Assembly: GCA_965602635.1 (NCBI GenBank)
Contig: CBFCZU010000047.1
Coordinates: 1-20,508 of the forward strand
Reading direction: 5' to 3'
Source of the DNA: CBFCZU01 sp965602635
GTDB lineage: Bacteria; Planctomycetota; Phycisphaerae; SM23-33
Length of the DNA: 20,508 nucleotides
Notes under the pieces: generated by a model
What the model saw: only the letters and a program-made list of their open reading frames with translations
What the model was told of the DNA's origin: nothing
Database searches by the model: none
Position numbers and translations under genes: made by a program
In this document: positions 6,560 through 16,655 of the stretch, piece after piece
Layout: the number at the start of each line of letters is the position of its first letter
How positions within the stretch are numbered: the first letter of the stretch is position 1

Positions 6560-9007
6560 ATGGCGAAGAGGATGCACGCGCGGGCCAGGCGGTGGCAGCG
6601 GGGAGTATCTTTCGGCTCGGCGGGGCGGCTGGGGGCGCACTCGGCCGGGTTCGAGCCGGCGGAGAACGGATACCTCACCTACCAGACGCTGGGGCCGACG
6701 TTCATGCTGCTGCGCCCGGACCGGCTGGTGATCGGCTCGCTCCAGCTTCCGCCGAAGTACACGGTGGCCGAGAAGACGCACTCCTGGACGCTGCGGGTAG
6801 CGAAGTACCGCGCGCCCGCCGCGGGCGGCTGCCCCGGGGTGAACCTGTCTGTCCTTTGCAGCGTGCTCTCGCCGGCGATGTGCTTTGCCAGCGACACCGA
6901 CCGGATCCTCCGCTGGCGGTGGCAGGTGAAGGCCTCGCCGCAGTGGTGCGCGTTCCCGTCCGGGAAGGGCATCAAGATCGCCCACTACTCGCGGGGCTAC
7001 CCTCTGCGGCGGTCGGACGCCGCGGCCTCGCGCAGGTTCCAGTTCGGCCGCTATCAGAGAGACGCTGCCCCCCCGCCGGGCCGCCTGCCCTGGACGGGCA
7101 AGTGGGTGCTGACCTTCGACCCGGCCAGGGGTGCTATCGTCCCGGTGCTGTGGGTCTTCGGCGGCGCCCGGCCGCGGCGAATCGACGTGACGTCTTACGA
7201 GTACATGGACTTTCACTTCCCGCGGCCATTTGGGCGGGTTTACGCCATGCCCATGTACGGGGCGGCTGAGATAGACCAGGCCGCCCTCGCCGACCTGCGC
7301 AACGGGAAAGGCCTGGCTAGGCTGCGGCGCTGGGGCGACTTCTGGGCGGCAGCCCTCGCGGGGATGCCTGACGAGATAGACGAGCACTTCCGCATCGACG
7401 AATCGGCCGGGACTATCGAGGTCCGCGACGTGGGCCGGCGGCTTGACGGCCGGCGGCCGACGGTCTGCCCGGTTCCGCCGTTCCTCTCGGCCGCCCGCGC
7501 CGGCAGGTACCCCATCACGATCTCCGGGCGGCAGTTGCCCGCCCCCGCCCTGCCGGGCCGCCCGCGCGACCTCTACACGCACTACGGCCCCTGCCGCCTC
7601 GTGGCCGGGCGGGAGCTGCGCTACACCATCCCGCTGTGCCCGTACCTCGACCGCGTGCTCTCCCCGGTGAGGGTTACCGGCGACCGCCGGGCGGCCGCGC
7701 TCACCAAGCGGCTGAGGGCGTACTTCGACGACGCGAAGTTCACCTACGGCGGCGACGGCGACTACGACCCCGACACGCTGCTGGACATACTGCACAACCT
7801 GCGCGTGCTGGCCTGGGCGGCGTGGTCGCTGCCCGACGACCAGCGCCGACCGGCCCAGGCGGCCATCGTCCGCCGCTTCGCCAGGCTCTTCAACAAGCGC
7901 TCGTACCTCTACCGCCGCGAGCCGACCACCGGGCGGCTGTTCGCCCGCGACCGCCGGATATTCGACCAGTTCGGCGAGGTCACCTACGACTTCGACTGGT
8001 ACAGCGGGATGAACCTGGCCGGGCTGTTCGCGGGGGTGTACTTCGGGGCGATCTCAGCCGACTTCGTCCGCCGCCGCTGGTCGCTGGTGAGCGACATCGC
8101 CGCCTACTTCGAGATCTTCCAGGACTGGGCCACCATGGTCCCCTGGACGGACCCGCGCGGCGAGCTGCTGAACATCGACTGCTGCCGGCACGGCATCCAG
8201 GGGATGATCGGCCTGGCCCGGCTGGCGGAGCGGTTTGGCCTGGCCCGCCAGCGCGACCTGGCGCGGCTGATCGCGTCGCGGTACATGGTCTTCCTCGCGG
8301 CCGAGCACACGCTGCCGGAGCTGTACGAGTCGGGCGGGGTGCCCGTGACCCCCTGGGGCCGGGGTGGCGGCAGCATGACCCTCGGCTTCGGCGGCCTGCA
8401 CGAGCGCGACCTTCGCCCGTCGAGCGTTCACTCGGGCGTCAGGAACCCATACACCCTCAGCCCGCTCAACCCCGAGCACATGCTGTTCCTGCGCGACTAC
8501 GGCCCGGTCGAGAAGCTTCAGCGCTACGAGGCCGAGGTCCTCGACAAGGAGTTGCCCGGCTGGGACGTTGATCCGGCGAGGGTGTACTTCAAGGGGCAGC
8601 GCCGCGGGAGCATCGAGCACAACGCCGGAGCGTACCACTTCTACATGATGGACCCGCACCTGTTCCTGCGGATGCTGGTGCTGGATTGGCCCAGCCGCAA
8701 GGCCATCGGCAAGGCCCGGGAGCTGTCCGGGCAGGTCATCGCCACGGCCCTGGTGGCCGACGCGCCGAAGGTCCTCTGCCCCAACGCGGTCGCCTTCGCC
8801 GGCACCGAGTGGGACGCCAGGCGGCGGGTGCTGACCATCCGCGCCGACGCCGGTCGAGCAGTGCGGGCGAGCTGGGAGGTTCTTTGGCCCGAGCGGCCGG
8901 TGGAGGTCGAAGGCCCGGGCGGCGCGAGGCACCGTTTCAGCGGCGGCAGGCTGACGCTCAGCGCCCCCTGCCGCGGGCGCGTCGAGTGGCGCGTCAGATA
9001 CGCCTGA
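6560..9007 (+). CDS. 815-residue protein of unknown function, glycosidase-like architecture
   Basis: I do not recognise a named family. The N-terminal half (about 1-380) is rich in beta-type segments, aromatic residues and Gly. The middle (about 395-620) holds paired amphipathic helices, for example DPDTLLDILHNLRVLAWAAW and DCCRHGIQGMIGLARLAERF. This is the pattern of an (alpha/alpha)6 toroid as in many glycoside hydrolases and polysaccharide lyases. Acidic/aromatic clusters such as YDFDWYSGMN and DWATMVPWTDPRGE would suit a sugar-binding cleft. The C-terminal about 80 residues look beta-sandwich-like. There is no signal peptide or membrane segment. The ribosome site is very strong (GGAGGAAGGAG, seven bases before the ATG). 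GC is high, like the host genes and unlike the preceding cassette. The carbohydrate-related role is inference from architecture only. Confidence 0.85.
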   Translation: MAKRMHARARRWQRGVSFGSAGRLGAHSAGFEPAENGYLTYQTLGPTFMLLRPDRLVIGSLQLPPKYTVAEKTHSWTLRVAKYRAPAAGGCPGVNLSVLCSVLSPAMCFASDTDRILRWRWQVKASPQWCAFPSGKGIKIAHYSRGYPLRRSDAAASRRFQFGRYQRDAAPPPGRLPWTGKWVLTFDPARGAIVPVLWVFGGARPRRIDVTSYEYMDFHFPRPFGRVYAMPMYGAAEIDQAALADLRNGKGLARLRRWGDFWAAALAGMPDEIDEHFRIDESAGTIEVRDVGRRLDGRRPTVCPVPPFLSAARAGRYPITISGRQLPAPALPGRPRDLYTHYGPCRLVAGRELRYTIPLCPYLDRVLSPVRVTGDRRAAALTKRLRAYFDDAKFTYGGDGDYDPDTLLDILHNLRVLAWAAWSLPDDQRRPAQAAIVRRFARLFNKRSYLYRREPTTGRLFARDRRIFDQFGEVTYDFDWYSGMNLAGLFAGVYFGAISADFVRRRWSLVSDIAAYFEIFQDWATMVPWTDPRGELLNIDCCRHGIQGMIGLARLAERFGLARQRDLARLIASRYMVFLAAEHTLPELYESGGVPVTPWGRGGGSMTLGFGGLHERDLRPSSVHSGVRNPYTLSPLNPEHMLFLRDYGPVEKLQRYEAEVLDKELPGWDVDPARVYFKGQRRGSIEHNAGAYHFYMMDPHLFLRMLVLDWPSRKAIGKARELSGQVIATALVADAPKVLCPNAVAFAGTEWDARRRVLTIRADAGRAVRASWEVLWPERPVEVEGPGGARHRFSGGRLTLSAPCRGRVEWRVRYA

Positions 9008-9025
9008 CCGGGTCGCTCGCGGCGG

Positions 9026-9565
9026 TCAGCGCAGGACGGCCGCGCTGTCCCAGACGAGCTGGGCCTTGCCGTCGGCGACCTCGGCGGCGGTGTGGCAGGC
9101 CAGCGGCTCGCCCACTATCCAATCGTGCGTGGGCAGCTCCAGGCTGGAATGCACCCGGCACTCGATGTTCACCGGGCACTCGGCGATCAGCGGGGCCTTG
9201 ACCTTCGCCGCGGGCGCGGCCGTCAGGTTCGCCAGGGCGAACTTGTCGGCGTCGGGCCGGGTGGTCAGCGAAACCGACCCGCAGACGTCCCACGCATCCT
9301 TCAGCCCCGCGTGCGGGATGTTGATGACGAACTCGCCGGTCTGCTCGATGCAGGTGGTGGTGTATCGCTTCCAGAAGTACTCGCCCGCCGCCCGGGCGCA
9401 CATGGCGATGCCGAAGAGCCTCGGCGCGCCGTTGACCAGCGCCCATGCCCCGACCGTGCAGATGTCGGCCTTTCCGGCGGCATCGACGGCCGAGACGAGG
9501 CACACCGAGCCGGGGTAGAAGATCGAGAAGCCAGGGTCGTCGGGAAATGCGGTCCGCTTTTCCAT
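9026..9565 (-). CDS. Flavin reductase-like (FMN-binding split barrel) protein
   Basis: This is a 179-residue protein of the flavin reductase domain family, a split beta-barrel that binds FMN and reduces flavins with NAD(P)H. YPGSVCLVSAVDAAGKADICTVGAW (about 17-41) is the typical opening strand pair. EFVINIPHAGL and the CGSVSLTTRPDADKFALANLT stretch follow, and the family's ECPVNIEC (about 129-136) lies before a final strand. It starts 18 bases after the SpoIID-domain gene with its own GGGGA ribosome site, so it is probably the last gene of that operon. It ends 18 bases from the convergent 815-residue protein gene. The partner monooxygenase, if any, is not in the window. Confidence 0.88.
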   Translation of the reverse strand: MEKRTAFPDDPGFSIFYPGSVCLVSAVDAAGKADICTVGAWALVNGAPRLFGIAMCARAAGEYFWKRYTTTCIEQTGEFVINIPHAGLKDAWDVCGSVSLTTRPDADKFALANLTAAPAAKVKAPLIAECPVNIECRVHSSLELPTHDWIVGEPLACHTAAEVADGKAQLVWDSAAVLR

Positions 9566-9583
9566 TGTCGTGTCCCCGAAAGA

Positions 9584-10867
9584 TCAGTACGCGGTGAAGA
9601 GCTTGGCCCCCGGGTAGTATTCCAGAAGGATCTCCTTGGCGGTGTATCCCTTTTGGGCCTTGCCTTCTGCGCCCCACTGGCACATGCCGACGCCGTGCCC
9701 GAAGCCGCGCCCGTTCTCGAAGACGATGGAGTTGCCGGCGTCGCGGACCTGGCAGTTGGTGCTGTAGAGGCCCTTTGCCGAGGGGTGGCCGTGGCGCAAG
9801 AGGCACAGGCGGAGGTCCTGCCCGCGAATCCGGACCTTCCTGCCGCGCGGTCCGACGACGTCGAGCCACACCAGCCAGCCGTGGAAGGTCGAGACGACCT
9901 CGATGGTCTTTACCCCGTCCAGGTTGGCGGCGGCCTTGTAGGTCCGCGCCACCGCGCTGTGGATGACGGCCTTGGGCACGGTCACCGCCGGCCAGTTGTA
10001 TCGCCGCGCGGCCGAGCAGTCGTAGCAGCTCTGCCCCCCCGCCAGCGGGCCGGCAGCCACCGGCGGGCCGCGCAGCGAGTGGGCGTTGTTGACCGTCCCG
10101 CCGCAGCAGGAGGAGTAGTAGGCCCTGAAGTACTTCTCGGCGCCTTTCGGCCCGGCGGCCAGGACGATGCCGTGGGTGGACTGGACCGCCCGCCACGATT
10201 TGTCGGTCTCGGCCGAGAAGCCGCCGTAAACCTGCGACGACTGATCGTCGCGGAGGTCGTATGACCGGCCCTTCCCGAACGTTGACATCTCGTACAGGGC
10301 GTACGTGCGGGCGGCGATGGCCTGGGCCTGATACGTCCGGTCGTGCCACCTGGCGTAAAGCTCCTTGCCCAGCACGCCGGCGAGGTAGCTCTCCAGGTCG
10401 AGGTGGTTGACGACGATGATGCCCGTCGCGCCGTCAGGGAGCATCACCATCCGCCCGCGGTACAGCTTCGTGCCGAGACGGATGTACGACCGCCCGACGC
10501 TCTCGACGACCAGCTCCCTGGCCGGATACCTGGCGGCGTGGATGGACCATGTGCCGCCCTTGCGGGTCAGATCGCCCTCGGCCAGGCTGTCCATCGAGCT
10601 TGCCACGACCTTGCCGTCGGCCAGGATCGTGTAGCCGCCGGTCGCGCCCAGGGCGATGCGGTCGCCCGATGCCAGCAGCACCCGGACGGTGGGCACGTTC
10701 TCGGTGGCGGCCGGGGCCTCGACGACAGGTTGGGCTCGCGGCGGGCACCCCACTCCGGTCAGGAGCAGCAGCGCCGCTGCCGCCGCCATCGACACGCCGG
10801 ACAAAGCGCGGCGGAACAATCGTCCAGGCACGGGTGACATATTCATTCTGGCCCCCCCGGGGGTCAT
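9584..10867 (-). CDS. SpoIID/LytB-domain lipoprotein, probable peptidoglycan lytic enzyme
   Basis: This is a 427-residue exported protein. The N-terminus is basic then hydrophobic (SMAAAAALLLLTGVG), ending at C41 in a lipobox-like GVGC, so it is probably a lipoprotein. The SpoIID domain covers about residues 150-400. LDLESYLAGVLGKELYARWH supplies the likely catalytic glutamate (E169), AQAIAARTYAL is the family core, and SSQVYGGF, THGIVL and YYSSCCGGTVNNAHS follow in order. GHGVGMCQWGAEG near the C-terminus is the usual closing motif. SpoIID is a lytic transglycosylase acting on glycan strands; here it would act in the periplasm. The ATG at 10867 overlaps the upstream stop as ATGA. The later ATGs at 10846 (after a G-run) and 10840 are alternatives that keep the signal sequence. 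The organism need not sporulate, because such proteins also occur in non-sporulating phyla. Confidence 0.9.
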   Translation of the reverse strand: MTPGGARMNMSPVPGRLFRRALSGVSMAAAAALLLLTGVGCPPRAQPVVEAPAATENVPTVRVLLASGDRIALGATGGYTILADGKVVASSMDSLAEGDLTRKGGTWSIHAARYPARELVVESVGRSYIRLGTKLYRGRMVMLPDGATGIIVVNHLDLESYLAGVLGKELYARWHDRTYQAQAIAARTYALYEMSTFGKGRSYDLRDDQSSQVYGGFSAETDKSWRAVQSTHGIVLAAGPKGAEKYFRAYYSSCCGGTVNNAHSLRGPPVAAGPLAGGQSCYDCSAARRYNWPAVTVPKAVIHSAVARTYKAAANLDGVKTIEVVSTFHGWLVWLDVVGPRGRKVRIRGQDLRLCLLRHGHPSAKGLYSTNCQVRDAGNSIVFENGRGFGHGVGMCQWGAEGKAQKGYTAKEILLEYYPGAKLFTAY

Positions 10868-12225
10868 TGCGTTTCCCGCAGCCGCAGACCGTACTCGGCC
10901 AGACGCTGCTGGACCTCGTTGAGCGAGGTCTGCCCGAAGTTCCGGCAGGCGAGCAGCTCCGGCTCGGTCTTGGCCGCCAGCGAGCCCAGCGTGGCCACGC
11001 CGAGGGTCTCCAGCGCCCGGCGGGCGCGGACGGAGAACTCCACCTGCGACAGCGGAGTGGCCAGCACGCCCTCGTTGCCGACCGAGGCCGTGGGAATCTC
11101 CGGCTGCATCGCCTTGGGCATGCCCTCCTCAAGCATCTGCCCCAGCCGGAGGTTCTTCGTGGCCAGCATGGTCTTGATTTCCGCCAGCGAGGTCTCGCCG
11201 AAGTTCTTGTAGCTCAGCAGCTCCGGCTCGGTGACGTTGAGCAGATCGCCGAGCGTTCGAATGTTCATCTTCTTGAGGCAGTTGCGGGCCCTGACCGACA
11301 GCTCGAAATCGGTGACGGGGATGGCCAGCAGGTCGTTCCGCAGGGCGATGCGCTTGGCCTCGTCCTCGTCGAAGACCATGGTCTTGGATGCGATGGCGTC
11401 CTTGAGGAACAGCCTGGCGCGGGCGTGTGTGGGATCGACGGCGAGGATCCGGCGCAGGCAGCGGGCGGCGTCGTCGTAGCGGCCCACGTCCTCGTAGAGG
11501 ACCGCCAGGTTCAGCAGGGCGCCGGAATAGACGGGCCGGCGCTCGGGCAAGGGCGGGCGACCCTCGCCCGGCGTGGATCGGGCGACGCACTCGCGGTACA
11601 GCTCCATCGCCTTGTCCTCTTCGCCGTGCAGGTCGTAGTAGTATGCCAGGCGGAATGTCGCCCCCGGGTGCCCGCTCTGGAGCTGCCGGGCCTTCTCGTA
11701 CAGGTCCCCCGCCTCGTCGTAGTCGCCGCTCATCTCGGCGACCATCCCGGCGATGTGATACCAGTCGGGGTCCTCCTGGCTGGACTTGGCGAACCGCCCG
11801 ATCGTCCTCTTCGCCTCGGCCAGATCGCCGGCGAGGCACTGGGCCTCCGCGAGCTGGAGGCATAGCTGCTTGGCGTCCCAGCCGCGGTCCTCTGCCCGCT
11901 GGAAGTTCTCGATTGCCGCCGCCCAGTTGTGGAGCTGCTTGTTGCAGAGCCCCTGGTAGAAACGGCGCTCCTTGTTGTCGGTGCCCTTGGCGAGCAGCTC
12001 CAGGGCCTCGGCAAAGCGGAAGAGCATGTACCTCAGGATGCCGAGCTTGACCGCGGCCGCGCCTGAGGGGTCGGGGTTCTGGGCGGAAAGCGCCAGGGCC
12101 GACTCGCGGAGCGCCCGGATCGGGTCGGACGTGCTCAGGAGCACCTGCCGCAAGCGCGAGCAGTCCTCCGCGGACCAAAGCTCCTTCGCCATCATCTGCT
12201 CCAGTTCGGTGCTGACATTGTCCAT
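10864..12225 (-). CDS. TPR protein with two RNA polymerase alpha-CTD-like domains
   Basis: This is a 453-residue protein. Residues about 80-290 are TPR helices, for example SGDYDEAGDLYEKARQLQSG and YEDVGRYDDAARCLRRILAV. Two copies of the RNA polymerase alpha C-terminal domain follow. The first (about 301-362) contains DFELSVRARNCLKKMNIRTL and LLSYKNFGETSLAEIK. The second (about 385-450) contains QVEFSVRARRALETLGVATL and LLACRNFGQTSLNEVQ. In RNA polymerase this helix-hairpin-helix domain binds UP-element DNA and activators. No polymerase-assembly domain is present, so this is not RpoA. The ATG at 12225 has AGGAGAG seven bases upstream; longer upstream reading lacks family features. It leads an operon with the SpoIID lipoprotein and flavin reductase. 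Similar fusions are known from Planctomycetes. The function is unproven and could be transcription or DNA-associated scaffolding. Confidence 0.9.
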   Translation of the reverse strand: MDNVSTELEQMMAKELWSAEDCSRLRQVLLSTSDPIRALRESALALSAQNPDPSGAAAVKLGILRYMLFRFAEALELLAKGTDNKERRFYQGLCNKQLHNWAAAIENFQRAEDRGWDAKQLCLQLAEAQCLAGDLAEAKRTIGRFAKSSQEDPDWYHIAGMVAEMSGDYDEAGDLYEKARQLQSGHPGATFRLAYYYDLHGEEDKAMELYRECVARSTPGEGRPPLPERRPVYSGALLNLAVLYEDVGRYDDAARCLRRILAVDPTHARARLFLKDAIASKTMVFDEDEAKRIALRNDLLAIPVTDFELSVRARNCLKKMNIRTLGDLLNVTEPELLSYKNFGETSLAEIKTMLATKNLRLGQMLEEGMPKAMQPEIPTASVGNEGVLATPLSQVEFSVRARRALETLGVATLGSLAAKTEPELLACRNFGQTSLNEVQQRLAEYGLRLRETQ

Positions 12226-12246
12226 CGGGTCTCTCCTGACCAAGCT

Positions 12247-12289
12247 GTGCACGTGCACCCCACCGGGACGCCGCACTTCCACCGTGCGG
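12247..12289. promoter_or_regulatory. Operator-like palindromes in the divergent promoter region
   Basis: GTGCACGTGCAC (12247-12258) is a perfect 12-bp palindrome about 20 bases upstream of the TPR/alpha-CTD gene start. A second inverted pair, CCGCAC (12271-12276) and GTGCGG (12284-12289), lies next to it, where the -35 region of the plus-strand promoter would be. A dimeric regulator could control both directions from here. The symmetry is seen directly; binding is inference. Confidence 0.4.
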
Positions 12290-12300
12290 GAAGATCCGGT

Positions 12301-12308
12301 ATTATAAT
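12301..12308. promoter_or_regulatory. Palindromic -10 element ATTATAAT shared by divergent genes
   Basis: ATTATAAT is its own reverse complement and holds a perfect TATAAT on each strand (12303-12308 plus, 12306-12301 minus). It stands out as AT-only sequence in GC-rich surroundings, 42 bases before the lipid-kinase ATG and 76 bases from the TPR/alpha-CTD ATG. The -35 matches are poor on both strands (minus strand TTGCAT at 12328-12323, spacer 16), so activator help may be needed. Confidence 0.55.
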
Positions 12309-12349
12309 CTTCTCCGCGACACATGCAAGTCCGTCCCGGAAGGCGTCTC

Positions 12350-13267
12350 ATGATACACATGATCGTCAATCCCAGGAGCGGCAGCCGATCCCAGCGCGGG
12401 GCGCTGGCCGAAATGCAGGCGATTCTGCGTGCCGGGGGCAGGGAGGTGGTGGAGCACCGCACCACCGGCCCGGGGGACGCCACGCGGTATGCCGAGTCGA
12501 TCGCCGCGGAGGCCCGCGTGGTGATAGTCTGGGGCGGCGACGGCACGGTCAGGGAGGTCGCGGCGGGCCTGGCCGGGACCGAGGTGTCCATCCTGGCGTG
12601 CCCTGCCGGCACAGAGAACCTACTGGCAAAGGAGCTGAGGATGCCCTCGCATCCTCGCCTGCTGGTCGAGGTCGTGGACGCGGGCAGGACCGTCGACTGC
12701 GACCTGGGAATGGTGAACGGGCGGGTCTTCCTGCTGATCATGGGAATCGGCTTCGACGGCGAGGTGGTCCGCCGACTGGCCGCCATCCGCCGCGGGCACA
12801 TCACGCACCTGAGCTATTTCTGGCCAATGTGGCGGACATTCTGGGAGCACGACTTCCCGAGGCTCAAGATCATCGCCGACGGGCAGGAGGTCTTCGACGA
12901 CTACGGCCTGGCGTTCGTGGGCAATATCTCGCGCTACGCCGTCGGCCTGAGAATCTGCCGCGAGGCACGCTACGACGACGGGCTGCTGGACCTGGTCGTC
13001 TTCTCCTGCCAGGAGCAGACCGCCCTGCTGCTGCACGCCGCCTGGACCCTGCTGAGGCAGCACCCGCTGAAGGGCAACGTTATATACCGGCAGTTCCGCC
13101 GGGGGCGGATCGAGACCGAGAAGCCGGTCCCCTCGCAGACGGACGGGGACATCGGCCCGAACACACCGCTGGACATCTCGGTTCATGCCGGTAAGGTGCG
13201 GCTGCTGGTGCCGCCCCCGCGCCCGGGGCTGAGCCTGTGGCCCTGGCAAGGAGAGGTCCCGCTATGA
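12350..13267 (+). CDS. Diacylglycerol kinase-family lipid kinase (DagK/YegS type)
   Basis: This is a 305-residue enzyme of the diacylglycerol/sphingosine kinase catalytic family, which phosphorylates a lipid hydroxyl with ATP at the membrane. The N-terminal MIHMIVNPRSGS carries the conserved NPxSG (N7). IVWGGDGTVREVA (58-70) carries the nucleotide-binding GGDGT (62-66). CPAGTENLLAKEL and GIGFDGEVVRRL are further family motifs. The ATG at 12350 has GGAAGG (12338-12343) six bases upstream; an earlier ATG at 12323 has no such site. The stop overlaps kdsA by ATGA, which suggests coupled production with lipopolysaccharide precursor synthesis. The substrate could be diacylglycerol, an undecaprenyl-type lipid or another lipid; the sequence does not decide. 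Confidence 0.9.
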   Translation: MIHMIVNPRSGSRSQRGALAEMQAILRAGGREVVEHRTTGPGDATRYAESIAAEARVVIVWGGDGTVREVAAGLAGTEVSILACPAGTENLLAKELRMPSHPRLLVEVVDAGRTVDCDLGMVNGRVFLLIMGIGFDGEVVRRLAAIRRGHITHLSYFWPMWRTFWEHDFPRLKIIADGQEVFDDYGLAFVGNISRYAVGLRICREARYDDGLLDLVVFSCQEQTALLLHAAWTLLRQHPLKGNVIYRQFRRGRIETEKPVPSQTDGDIGPNTPLDISVHAGKVRLLVPPPRPGLSLWPWQGEVPL

Positions 13268-14088
13268 ATGAGACGAGCACCTGCCAGATAGCTTCCGTGA
13301 CCGTCGGCGCCGGCCGGCCGGTGCTGATCGCCGGGCCCTGCCTGGCCGAGAGCCTCGAGCTGTGCCAGACCGTGGCCGATGCCCTGGCCGAGGTATGCCG
13401 GAAGCTGAACGTGGGTTTCGTCTTCAAGGCCAGTTACGACAAGGCCAACCGCACCGCCCTGGACAGCGCCCGCGGCCCGGGGATCGAGCTGGGGCTGGAG
13501 TGGCTCGACGCCGTCCGCCGCAAGGTCGGCGTGCCCGTGCTCTCCGACGTGCACGAGGCCGCCCAGGTGGCCCGCGCCGCCGAGGTGCTGGACTGCCTTC
13601 AGATCCCCGCCTTCCTGTGCCGCCAGACCGACCTGCTGATCGCCGCCGGCAAGTCCGGGCGGGCAGTGAACATCAAGAAGGGCCAGTTCCTCGCCCCGGG
13701 CAAGATGCGCTTCGCCGTCGAGAAGGTCCGCTCGACCGGCAACGCCAACGTCCTGCTGACCGAGCGCGGCACCACCTTCGGGTACGATTCGCTGGTCAAC
13801 GACTTCCGGTCGGTCCCGATCATGCGCCAGCTCGCCCCGGTGGCCTTCGACGCCACCCACTCGGTCCAGCAGCCGGGCGGCGGCGAGGCCGTCACCGGCG
13901 GGCAGCGGCAGTTCGTCCCGCCCCTGGCCCGGGCGGCCATGGCCGCCGGCGCCGACGCCCTGTTCATCGAGACCCACCCCGAGCCGGACAAGGCCGCCTC
14001 CGACGCCGGAAGCCAGTGGCCGCTGGATGATGTCGAGGCCCTGCTGAAAGTCTGTATGGAAATCTTCCACCTCGCCCGGGAAAATTAA
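13264..14088 (+). CDS. kdsA: 3-deoxy-8-phosphooctulonate synthase (KdsA), metal-dependent class
   Basis: This is a 274-residue cytoplasmic enzyme that condenses phosphoenolpyruvate with arabinose 5-phosphate to Kdo-8-phosphate, the precursor of Kdo in lipopolysaccharide. Family motifs include VLIAGPCLAES, FVFKASYDKANRT, SDVHEA, KKGQFLAP, TERGTTFGY and FDATHSVQQPGG. The putative metal ligands are C26, H199, E236 and D247. Their spacing (173, 37 and 11) is nearly the same as Aquifex C11, H185, E222 and D233. This puts it in the metal-dependent class, unlike E. coli KdsA, which has Asn in place of the Cys. The start at 13264 is set by AAGGAGAGG (13248-13256) and by the ATGA overlap with the lipid kinase. 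Its presence implies a Gram-negative type outer membrane. Confidence 0.96.
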   Translation: MNETSTCQIASVTVGAGRPVLIAGPCLAESLELCQTVADALAEVCRKLNVGFVFKASYDKANRTALDSARGPGIELGLEWLDAVRRKVGVPVLSDVHEAAQVARAAEVLDCLQIPAFLCRQTDLLIAAGKSGRAVNIKKGQFLAPGKMRFAVEKVRSTGNANVLLTERGTTFGYDSLVNDFRSVPIMRQLAPVAFDATHSVQQPGGGEAVTGGQRQFVPPLARAAMAAGADALFIETHPEPDKAASDAGSQWPLDDVEALLKVCMEIFHLAREN

Positions 14089-14138
14089 ACAGCCCAGGCG
14101 AGCGTGCGGTGTTCACATCCGCCACGGGAGTGGCAGCG

Positions 14139-16651
<2,513 letters not shown>

Positions 16652-16655
<4 letters not shown>

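Noticed and set aside
8994..10349. Long minus-strand frame across the flavin reductase and SpoIID genes
   Set aside because: It lies in a different frame from two clearly recognised minus-strand proteins, and its product is Arg/Gly-rich without domain features.
10549..11865. Long plus-strand frame opposite the SpoIID and TPR/alpha-CTD genes
   Set aside because: It spans the junction of two real minus-strand genes and has a biased, motif-free translation.
12226..12804. N-terminal extension of the TPR/alpha-CTD protein back to 12804
   Set aside because: It would run through the divergent promoter and the lipid-kinase gene; ATG 12225 has a good ribosome site and begins the helical protein.
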